A stretch of 5,974 bases of DNA from an uncultured Eubacteriales bacterium (lineage in GTDB: Bacteria > Bacillota > Clostridia > Peptostreptococcales > Anaerovoracaceae), in the NCBI GenBank assembly GCA_902797345.1, contig CADBSL010000052.1, positions 1 to 5,974 of the forward strand. Reading direction: 5' to 3'. Positions within the stretch are counted from its first letter, which is position 1, and each line of letters begins with the position of its first letter. Below, piece after piece: positions 1-5,974 of this stretch. The notes beneath the pieces are model-generated. The model was not told where the DNA came from. It ran no database searches and saw only the letters and a program-made list of their open reading frames with translations. Made by a program: the position numbers and the translations under genes.

Positions 1-156
1 CAGGAGATAGACGACTACGACGTTGGTGTCCGGAAAGCCCATGATATGAAACAGATATCCGACGAAGGAAGCGCCGGCGAAGATGCCAAGGGAAATCAGC
101 AGCGCCGTAAATCTCCCCGGTTTGCGGCTTATGGCCGGTCCGCTGTTATCAGACAT
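1..156 (-). CDS. DUF4118/KdpD-like membrane protein, N-terminal fragment
   Basis: Reading leftward from an ATG at 156, 52 codons are open to the window edge, so only the N-terminus is present. The first 14 residues are polar and basic (MSDNSGPAISRKPG). Residues about 15-38 form a hydrophobic helix (FTALLISLGIFAGASFVGYL). Then comes GFPDTNVVVVYLL, which resembles the second helix of the DUF4118 domain, the four-helix membrane module of KdpD-type sensor kinases and related proteins (typical form: GFPETNIVLVYLL). The start is well supported: an AAAGGAGGT ribosome binding site at 163-171 lies 6 bases upstream, with a good promoter behind it. Whether the missing part contains GAF and histidine-kinase domains, or the protein is a stand-alone DUF4118 protein, cannot be decided here. 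The domain call rests on pattern recognition of a short stretch. The gene is divergent from tilS and probably functionally unrelated to it. Confidence 0.65.
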   Translation of the reverse strand, partial: MSDNSGPAISRKPGRFTALLISLGIFAGASFVGYLFHIMGFPDTNVVVVYLL

Positions 157-162
157 GACAGG

Positions 163-171
163 ACCTCCTTT
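163..171 (-). promoter_or_regulatory. Ribosome binding site of the leftward DUF4118-like gene
   Basis: On the minus strand the sequence reads AAAGGAGGT, 6 bases before the ATG at 156. This near-perfect anti-16S match fixes the start of the partial gene and argues strongly that the leftward frame, not the overlapping rightward one, is the real gene. Confidence 0.85.
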
Positions 172-195
172 CGTTTTCTCGGATTCTTTAACCTT

Positions 196-224
196 ACTAT
201 ACTGTTTCTCGGTGTTCTTTTCAA
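196..224 (-). promoter_or_regulatory. Sigma-A promoter for the leftward DUF4118-like gene
   Basis: On the minus strand there is a -35 box TTGAAA (219-224), a 17-bp spacer and a -10 box TATAGT (196-201). Transcription would start near A at 189, giving a leader of about 33 bases that contains the ribosome binding site. It sits back to back with the tilS promoter, and the two -35 boxes are 19 bp apart. Confidence 0.75.
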
Positions 225-243
225 GGGCTTTTCAAAGCATAAT

Positions 244-272
244 TTGACAGCCCTGTGTGCACTGGGTATAGT
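244..272 (+). promoter_or_regulatory. Sigma-A promoter for tilS
   Basis: There is a perfect -35 box TTGACA (244-249), a 17-bp spacer and a -10 box TATAGT (267-272). The predicted start is near A279, only about 14 bases before the tilS ATG, so the ribosome binding site AGGAG (279-283) would lie at the extreme 5' end of the transcript. The match to consensus is strong; the exact start is inferred. Confidence 0.75.
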
Positions 273-292
273 AAAGGCAGGAGAGTGAGAAA

Positions 293-1759
293 ATGAACGA
301 ACTTCTGAAGCAGATCCGAAATACCGTCCGGCAGCACGAACTGATCGAATCCGGGAACAGTGTGGTCGTCGGGTTTTCCGGCGGACCGGATTCTTTATGC
401 CTTCTTTACTCCCTGTGGTTGCTGCGGGAGGAGCTGGGGATCCGGACCCTGGCGGCGGTCCACGTGAACCACCTGTATCGGGGAGAGACCGCTTTTTCGG
501 ACGAAGCCTTTTGTGAAGCTTTCTGCCGGGAGCGGGACATTCGGTTCAGGGCGGTCCGGGCGGATGTGGAGGCTCTGGCGAGAGAGTGGAAGGTCGGCTC
601 CGAAGAAGCCGGTCGGAAGGTGCGGTATGAAGAATTCGCCCGGATGGCGGCGGAACTCGGGGAACCGGTGAAGATCGCCGTGGCCCACAACCGGGAGGAC
701 CAGGGAGAGACCCTGTTTCTTCGGATCGTCCGGGGGACCGGCACGGCGGGGCTCTGCGGCATCGACTATAAACGGCAAGACGGTGTGGTCCGGCCGCTAC
801 TGGATTGCTCCCGGAAAGAGATCGAAGCGTTCCTGGAGGAAGAGGGCCTGCAGCCCTGCATCGACCCGACGAATCTGGAACCCGTGTATACCCGGAATGT
901 GGTCCGATTGGAAGTGATCCCATTTATCAATGAAAAGATGGGGGGCGATCTGAACGGCTCTCTGGCGAATCTGTCCCGGATCGCCCGGGAGGACCGGGAT
1001 TTTATCGACGGCTTCGTGGAGGAGATCCTGGGGCAGGCGGAGATCGAGCCCTCCGGGCGCGTGGCTCTCCCGAGGGAAATCCTGGCGGAGGCTCACCCAG
1101 CCGTGATGAAGCGGGTGATCGTCCGGTGTTTTGAAATGGCAGGTCTTCCTCAGGACATCACTTCCGTCCACCTGGACCAGGCAGCGGCGCTGCTGGTTTC
1201 CGGGAGTACCACCGGAGAAGCTCGTTTCCCCCGGAGGTTTGTGATGAAGTGCCGGTATGAAAAGGTGATCTTTGTGCAGGAAGATCCTTCGGGCAGGTCC
1301 CTCGGAAAGAGAGGCGGAGGCCTGCCGGGTTTTACGATGGAGATCATAGAGAAGGGGGAGGCCCCATCTCGGCTCTCCCCTGGGGGAGAGCTGTCCGCGG
1401 AGCGGACTGAGAGGGGGAAGAAACCCCAAACCGCCCTTTTCGACCTGGAGAAAATCCGGGCGGCCGGCGGAGAAGAACGGCTGATCCTGCGGACCCGGCA
1501 GCCGGGAGATGTGATCTCGCCGAAGGGTTTTGACGGAACGAAAAAGCTGAAAAACTATTTCATCGACCGGAAGATCGACCGGGATATCCGGGATCGGCTG
1601 CCCTTATTGTGTTTGGGGAATCAGGTGCTTTGGATCCCGGGGGTGGAAATAAATGAAAAATTTATGGGAACGGATCGATCGGTGCGGCTCCTGTTGGTTC
1701 AGCTGGAGGATCAGCCAAACTTTGAGTCAAAAGAACCGTCCCCAGTGACTCTTCAGTGA
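293..1759 (+). CDS. tilS: tRNA(Ile) lysidine synthetase TilS
   Basis: This cytoplasmic ATP-dependent enzyme attaches lysine to C34 of the CAU-anticodon tRNA(Ile), so that the tRNA reads AUA and is charged with isoleucine; it is essential in most bacteria. The 488-residue product shows the N-type PP-loop ATPase motif SGGPDS (29-34), HVNHLYRGE (57-65), AHNREDQGET followed by RIVRGTG (131-150), DPTN (191-194) and YTRNVVRLEVIP (199-210), all TilS signatures. The C-terminal domain (about 397-470) carries LRTRQPGD, the KKLKNYFID region and WIPG. The ATG at 293 has AGGAG 9 bases upstream. The protein is slightly longer than usual (B. subtilis TilS is about 470 residues), partly because of a palindromic insertion encoding residues 357-375 in the linker before the C-terminal domain. 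The stop lies in an 11-bp tandem duplication that alters the last residues. In B. subtilis, TilS and HprT have also been reported to activate ftsH transcription; whether that holds here is unknown. Confidence 0.97.
   Translation: MNELLKQIRNTVRQHELIESGNSVVVGFSGGPDSLCLLYSLWLLREELGIRTLAAVHVNHLYRGETAFSDEAFCEAFCRERDIRFRAVRADVEALAREWKVGSEEAGRKVRYEEFARMAAELGEPVKIAVAHNREDQGETLFLRIVRGTGTAGLCGIDYKRQDGVVRPLLDCSRKEIEAFLEEEGLQPCIDPTNLEPVYTRNVVRLEVIPFINEKMGGDLNGSLANLSRIAREDRDFIDGFVEEILGQAEIEPSGRVALPREILAEAHPAVMKRVIVRCFEMAGLPQDITSVHLDQAAALLVSGSTTGEARFPRRFVMKCRYEKVIFVQEDPSGRSLGKRGGGLPGFTMEIIEKGEAPSRLSPGGELSAERTERGKKPQTALFDLEKIRAAGGEERLILRTRQPGDVISPKGFDGTKKLKNYFIDRKIDRDIRDRLPLLCLGNQVLWIPGVEINEKFMGTDRSVRLLLVQLEDQPNFESKEPSPVTLQ
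1362..1417 (+). repeat. In-frame palindromic (three-stem) element inside tilS
   Basis: Two adjacent hairpins are bracketed by a third pairing. The first is GCTCTCCCC (1372-1380) with GGGGAGAGC (1383-1391). The second is GTCCGC (1393-1398) with GCGGAC (1402-1407). The outer arms are CCCC-A-TCTC (1362-1370) with GAGAGGGG (1409-1416), leaving one bulged A, so the unit can fold as a three-way junction. On the minus strand it reads as CCCC/TCTCAGTC, a GC stem, then AGCTCTCCCC. From memory this resembles a palindromic repeat dispersed through many clostridial genomes, usually between genes. Here it is translated as APSRLSPGGELSAERTERG (TilS residues 357-375) without breaking the frame, in a linker where TilS proteins vary. 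The structure is directly visible; membership of a dispersed repeat family is inference. Confidence 0.7.
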
Positions 1760-1764
1760 CTCTT
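1743..1764 (+). repeat. 11-bp perfect tandem duplication across the tilS stop
   Basis: The unit CAGTGACTCTT occurs twice in direct succession (1743-1753 and 1754-1764). The second copy supplies the in-frame TGA that ends tilS (1757-1759). The repeat ends in the first two bases of the ftsH -35 box, but that box would survive if one copy were deleted. It is most simply a replication-slippage duplication. Confidence 0.9.
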
Positions 1765-1791
1765 GAAATACCAAAAGTAATATGATAGAAT
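1763..1791 (+). promoter_or_regulatory. Sigma-A promoter (extended -10) for ftsH-coaX
   Basis: There is a -35 box TTGAAA (1763-1768), a 17-bp spacer and a -10 box TAGAAT (1786-1791), preceded by TGA at 1783-1785, an extended -10 signature. The predicted start near G1798 gives a leader of about 49 bases. No intrinsic terminator separates tilS from ftsH, so ftsH may also receive read-through from the tilS promoter. Confidence 0.7.
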
Positions 1792-1829
1792 AGTTTGGAT
1801 TACCATTAACGAAACATATTTATCTTTAC

Positions 1830-1835
1830 GGAGGT
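1830..1835 (+). promoter_or_regulatory. Ribosome binding site that selects the GTG start of ftsH
   Basis: GGAGGT lies 11 bases before the GTG at 1847. No ATG lies nearby in this frame, so this site supports the GTG. It sits between CTTTA (1824-1828) and TAAAG (1840-1844), which could form a weak 5-bp stem with the site in the loop; any regulatory effect is speculative. Confidence 0.75.
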
Positions 1836-1846
1836 TATATAAAGCA

Positions 1847-3976
<2,130 letters not shown>

Positions 3977-3979
3977 ACT

Positions 3980-4753
3980 ATGTTATTAGCATTCGATGTA
4001 GGCAATACGAATATCGTACTGGGTGTATTTGACGGAGAAAAGCTTATCCGGTCCTGGAGAATGAAGACCGACCGCAACAAGAGCGTGGACGAGTATGGGA
4101 TGCTGATCCACCAGCTCTTTGAATACGATAAGTTGGATATGAAAGCCGTTACCGACGTGATCATCTCCACAGTAGTACCGCCGGTGCTTTATACCCTGCA
4201 GCACCTGTCCCGGAAATACTTCCGGACGAAGGCGATCGTCGTGGGCCCCGGAGTCAAGACCGGGATGGTGATCAAATACGACAACCCGAAGGCATTGGGT
4301 TCCGACCGTATCGTCAATGCTGTAGCGGCATATCACAAATACGGCGGGCCCCTGATCATCATCGATCTGGGGACGGCCACCACTTTCTGTGCTGTGAATG
4401 AAAAGGGAGAATACCTGGGCGGCACCATTGCCCCGGGACTGAAGATCTCCAGTGAGGCGCTGACGGAGAAGACCTCCAAACTGCCGAAGGTCGAGATCGA
4501 GGAACCCGGCAAGGTCATCTGCAAGAACACCATCGAATCCATCCAGGCGGGGCTGGTTTACGGTCACGTAGGACTGGTGGAAAATGTGGTAGGCCGGATG
4601 AAGAAGGAACTGGCGCCGGACGGAGGTCCGGTCACCGTTGTGGCTACCGGCGGGATGGCCGGGATGATCAGCGACAGCACTTCCGTGATCGATCACATCG
4701 AACGGGATCTGACCTTGGACGGACTGCGGTTGATCTACAAAAAGAATCGATAA
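3980..4753 (+). CDS. coaX: Type III pantothenate kinase CoaX
   Basis: CoaX phosphorylates pantothenate (vitamin B5) with ATP to 4'-phosphopantothenate, the first step of coenzyme A synthesis, in the cytoplasm. Type III enzymes belong to the ASKHA fold, need a monovalent cation such as K+ or NH4+, and generally escape CoA feedback inhibition. The 257-residue product is of normal length. It shows the N-terminal phosphate-binding motif DVGNTN (6-11), the VVPP segment (65-68), LGSDR (106-110) with the probable catalytic base D109, the second phosphate motif DLGTATTF (129-136), GGTIAPGL (147-154), NTIESIQAG (183-191) and ATGGMAG (222-228). The ATG at 3980 follows a strong AGGAGG. The gene is tightly coupled behind ftsH, the usual Firmicutes arrangement, and an intrinsic terminator follows 5 bases after its stop. 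Nothing looks truncated or atypical. Confidence 0.97.
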   Translation: MLLAFDVGNTNIVLGVFDGEKLIRSWRMKTDRNKSVDEYGMLIHQLFEYDKLDMKAVTDVIISTVVPPVLYTLQHLSRKYFRTKAIVVGPGVKTGMVIKYDNPKALGSDRIVNAVAAYHKYGGPLIIIDLGTATTFCAVNEKGEYLGGTIAPGLKISSEALTEKTSKLPKVEIEEPGKVICKNTIESIQAGLVYGHVGLVENVVGRMKKELAPDGGPVTVVATGGMAGMISDSTSVIDHIERDLTLDGLRLIYKKNR

Positions 4754-4758
4754 ACAGG

Positions 4759-4779
4759 AACCGCCGAAAGGCGGTTTTT
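4759..4779 (+). terminator. Intrinsic terminator of the ftsH-coaX transcript
   Basis: The stem AACCGCC (4759-4765) pairs with GGCGGTT (4770-4776) around a GAAA tetraloop (4766-4769), with a T run at 4775-4779. It starts 5 bases after the coaX stop. The stem is compact and GC-rich with a stable GNRA loop, so it should end transcription before dusB. Confidence 0.9.
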
Positions 4780-4797
4780 GCATCTATGTTGTGATAA

Positions 4798-4846
4798 CCT
4801 CGTTTGGGATGTCCGGAGCAAATGTCTCGGGACATCCCAAACGAGG
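4798..4846. repeat. Long near-perfect inverted repeat upstream of dusB
   Basis: CCTCGTTTGGGATGTCC (4798-4814) is matched perfectly by its reverse complement at 4830-4846. Inside it, after one G-G mismatch (4815/4829), GAG (4816-4818) pairs with CTC (4826-4828), leaving a 7-base loop (4819-4825). This makes a hairpin of about 20 base pairs. There is no T run on either side, so it is not a standard terminator, and no flanking target-site duplication is visible. A smaller nested pairing, ATGTC (4822-4826) with GACAT (4831-4835) around TCGG, would compete with the long stem. It may be a small dispersed repeat, a protein-binding site or an RNA element; the sequence alone does not say. Confidence 0.9.
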
Positions 4847-4848
4847 CC

Positions 4849-4863
4849 AATTGTTTAACAATT
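4849..4863. repeat. AT-rich 15-bp palindrome next to the dusB -10 box
   Basis: AATTGTT (4849-4855), a central T, then AACAATT (4857-4863) form a perfect odd-centred palindrome. It abuts the long hairpin and shares one base with the TATAAT box at 4863-4868. The size and position fit an operator for a dimeric regulator, but I cannot match it confidently to a known family. Confidence 0.5.
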
Positions 4864-4868
4864 ATAAT
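4863..4868 (+). promoter_or_regulatory. Probable -10 box for dusB
   Basis: This is a perfect TATAAT, with a predicted start near A4875, about 13 bases before the dusB ATG. No recognisable -35 sits at the usual distance: the expected position, 4840-4845, falls in the right arm of the long inverted repeat and reads AACGAG. An alternative TATAGT box lies at 4872-4877 but has only poor -35 partners and would leave almost no leader. Because a terminator precedes dusB, it needs some promoter here; it may depend on an activator. Confidence 0.45.
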
Positions 4869-4877
4869 AGCTATAGT

Positions 4878-4881
4878 GGAG
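4878..4881 (+). promoter_or_regulatory. dusB ribosome binding site
   Basis: GGAG lies 6 bases before the ATG at 4888. It supports that ATG over two in-frame upstream alternatives: GTG at 4876, which would overlap the site, and TTG at 4804, which lies inside the long hairpin. Confidence 0.7.
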
Positions 4882-4887
4882 AAACAA

Positions 4888-5844
4888 ATGAAAATCGGCG
4901 ATATTCAATTAGAAAACCCCTTTCTGCTGGGGCCGATGGCAGGGATCACGGACAGTCCTTTCCGGCAGATCTGCCGGGAGTTGGGGTGCGCCCTTTCCTA
5001 TTCGGAAATGGTCAGCGCCAAGGCTCTCTACTACAAGGACAAGAAGACGGAACGGCTGCTGTCGGTGACAGAGGAAGAGCTGCCGGTAGCCTATCAGGTT
5101 TTCGGATCCGAGCCGGAGATCATGGCCTTTGCGGCGGACCGGCTGAAGGACCGGAAGAACTGCATCCTGGATATCAACATGGGCTGCCCGGTGCCGAAAG
5201 TCGTGAAGAACGGCGAGGGTTCCGCCCTGATGAAGGATCCGGGACTGATCCGGCGGTTGGTGGAGCAGGCTGTGAAATATGCCGGCAAACCCGTGACGGT
5301 GAAGATGCGGATCGGTTGGGACGAGAGGCATCTGAACGTGGTAAAGTGCGCGGCGGCGGCGGAAGAAGGCGGCGCGGCGGCGGTAACGGTCCACGGCCGG
5401 ACCCGGGAGCAGTATTACAGCGGAAAAGCCAACTGGGACATGATCCGGCAGGTCCGGGAAGCACTCTCCGTCCCCGTGATCGGGAATGGGGATATCTTCA
5501 CGGCGGAGGACGGGCTCCGGATGATGGAGGAGACCGGCTGTGAGATGGTGATGGTGGCCCGGGGTGCCCTGGGGAACCCCTGGATCTTCCGGGAGCTGGT
5601 GCACCGTTGGAAGACCGGCGAACCGCTGGAGAAGCCGGGCTTTGAAGAAGTGAAGGCGATGATGCTCCGGCAGCTGGAGATGATGGCAGAGCTGAAGGGA
5701 GAGCGGGTGGCTGTTCTGGAGATGAGAAAGCATGTGGGGTGGTACATCAAAGGGATCCCGGGGGCCTCTCAGATCCGGGGGCAGGTCAACAGAATCTCTG
5801 ACATGGGAGAGCTGAAGGGTTTCTTGACAGCAATCCCCTGCTAA
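4888..5844 (+). CDS. dusB: tRNA-dihydrouridine synthase, DusB family
   Basis: This FMN-dependent, NADPH-using enzyme reduces specific uridines in the D-loop region of tRNA to dihydrouridine; the exact positions modified vary among Firmicutes homologues and cannot be inferred here. With the ATG at 4888 the product is 318 residues, normal for the family. It has the N-terminal TIM-barrel start LLGPMAGITDSPFR (13-26), then NMGCP with the catalytic cysteine C100, KMR (139-141), VHGRTREQ (168-175) and GNGD (199-202). ARGALGNPW (224-232) contributes to the FMN-phosphate site. A C-terminal helical domain contains KHVGWYIKG (281-289), which contacts tRNA in homologues. All expected active-site residues are present. 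It stands after a terminator with its own upstream region, and the greA promoter begins inside its 3' end. A GCG-rich stretch near 5350-5385 encodes an Ala/Gly/Glu run and is a compositional feature only. Confidence 0.95.
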   Translation: MKIGDIQLENPFLLGPMAGITDSPFRQICRELGCALSYSEMVSAKALYYKDKKTERLLSVTEEELPVAYQVFGSEPEIMAFAADRLKDRKNCILDINMGCPVPKVVKNGEGSALMKDPGLIRRLVEQAVKYAGKPVTVKMRIGWDERHLNVVKCAAAAEEGGAAAVTVHGRTREQYYSGKANWDMIRQVREALSVPVIGNGDIFTAEDGLRMMEETGCEMVMVARGALGNPWIFRELVHRWKTGEPLEKPGFEEVKAMMLRQLEMMAELKGERVAVLEMRKHVGWYIKGIPGASQIRGQVNRISDMGELKGFLTAIPC

Positions 5845-5852
5845 TTTATAAT
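5824..5852 (+). promoter_or_regulatory. Full-consensus sigma-A promoter for greA
   Basis: There is a perfect TTGACA (5824-5829), a 17-bp spacer and a perfect TATAAT (5847-5852). The -35 lies in the last dusB codons, and the spacer crosses the dusB stop. The predicted start near A5859 gives a leader of about 30 bases. This is the strongest promoter match in the window and implies high, separate transcription of greA. Confidence 0.85.
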
Positions 5853-5888
5853 AGAAACATTAAAGTAAAATATAAAGGAGTGTTACTG

Positions 5889-5974
5889 ATGGCGGAAGGA
5901 AGACAGATGACCAGATCCGAATACACCAAGCGTGAAGCGGAACTGGAATACTTAAAAAGTGTAAGAAGACCGGA
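5889..5974 (+). CDS. greA: Transcription elongation factor GreA, N-terminal fragment
   Basis: GreA inserts its N-terminal coiled coil into the secondary channel of stalled, backtracked RNA polymerase and stimulates cleavage of the transcript so elongation can resume. Only 28 codons and two bases are present; the frame is open at the right edge. The residues TRSEYTKREAELEYLKSV followed by RRP match the start of the Gre coiled coil (family form: EGYEKLKAELEYLKTVKRPE). The first six residues, MAEGRQ, are an unremarkable leader. The ATG at 5889 has AAAGGAG at 5874-5880, 8 bases upstream, with a consensus promoter before that. The position after dusB agrees with clostridial gene order, where lysS usually follows. 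The fragment does not cover the residues needed to exclude a GreA-like paralogue. Confidence 0.82.
   Translation, partial: MAEGRQMTRSEYTKREAELEYLKSVRRP

Noticed and set aside
46..288. 80-codon plus-strand open frame before tilS
   Set aside because: It overlaps the minus-strand DUF4118-like gene, which has a strong ribosome binding site and promoter; it has no ribosome binding site of its own and runs through both promoters.
797..1429. Long minus-strand open frame inside tilS
   Set aside because: It is a complement of a GC-rich, well-recognised gene, with no motifs, and its apparent protein is rich in Pro, Arg and His as expected of antisense frames.
1723..1751. GAGTCA...TGACTC pairing at the tilS end as a terminator
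   Set aside because: Only a 6-bp stem with a large loop and no T run, and the second arm is part of the tandem duplication.
3986..4783. 265-codon minus-strand open frame over coaX
   Set aside because: It is antisense to all CoaX motifs and begins in the terminator; no family resemblance.
4798..4846. Long hairpin read as a second terminator or a T-box/riboswitch
   Set aside because: No T run follows in either direction, and no T-box or known aptamer sequence is recognisable; a proper terminator already lies just upstream.
4849..4863. Palindrome read as a Rex redox-repressor site
   Set aside because: Rex sites are about 18 bp with half-sites TTGTTAA and TTAACAA separated by several bases; this palindrome has only one central base between its arms.
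4804..4887. Upstream TTG start extending DusB by 28 residues
   Set aside because: The TTG lies in the left arm of the long inverted repeat, has no ribosome binding site, and the added residues do not resemble DusB N-termini. The ATG at 4888 has GGAG 6 bases upstream.
5350..5385. GCG/GGC triplet-rich run in dusB
   Set aside because: It encodes an ordinary Ala/Gly/Glu-rich helix of the TIM barrel; imperfect, and explained by codon bias.
4791..5543. 250-codon plus-strand open frame overlapping dusB
   Set aside because: It is out of frame with DusB, whose motifs are complete; its composition is Gly/Arg-rich shadow coding that starts within the hairpin region.

Overview
The window is a housekeeping segment from what looks like a moderately GC-rich Gram-positive anaerobe of the Clostridia (Bacillota). 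Support for this comes from the gene order tilS - ftsH - coaX - dusB - greA, which matches a familiar Firmicutes chromosomal block. Strong AGGAGG-type ribosome binding sites, vegetative sigma-A promoters with 17-bp spacers, a type III (CoaX) pantothenate kinase and a KdpD/DUF4118-like membrane protein next door point the same way. The exact family or species cannot be read from the sequence.

Layout. Bases 1-156 are the start of a minus-strand gene for a membrane protein with a DUF4118-like N-terminus; it runs off the left edge. Bases 157-292 hold two divergent promoters, one for that gene and one for tilS. tilS (293-1759) encodes tRNA(Ile) lysidine synthetase and carries an in-frame, multi-hairpin palindromic element inside its coding sequence. 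Its stop codon lies in an 11-bp tandem duplication. An 87-bp gap with its own promoter leads to ftsH (1847-3976, GTG start), the membrane-bound AAA+ zinc protease. coaX (3980-4753) follows 3 bp later, with its ribosome binding site inside the end of ftsH, and the pair ends at a clear intrinsic terminator. The 134-bp gap 4754-4887 then holds a perfect 17-bp-arm inverted repeat, a small AT-rich palindrome and a -10 box ahead of dusB (4888-5844). A full-consensus promoter overlapping the 3' end of dusB drives the partial greA at the right edge (5889 onward).

The genes are linked by translation and core physiology: TilS and DusB modify tRNA, GreA rescues stalled RNA polymerase, FtsH does membrane-protein and regulatory proteolysis, and CoaX makes the first committed intermediate of coenzyme A. 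The hpt gene that usually sits between tilS and ftsH in Firmicutes is absent here.

I see no new multi-gene system. The unusual material is non-coding or inserted: the palindromic element within tilS, the long hairpin and palindrome ahead of dusB, the duplication over the tilS stop, and the long charged C-terminal tail of FtsH. No tRNA, rRNA, CRISPR array, complete transposase gene or replication origin is visible.
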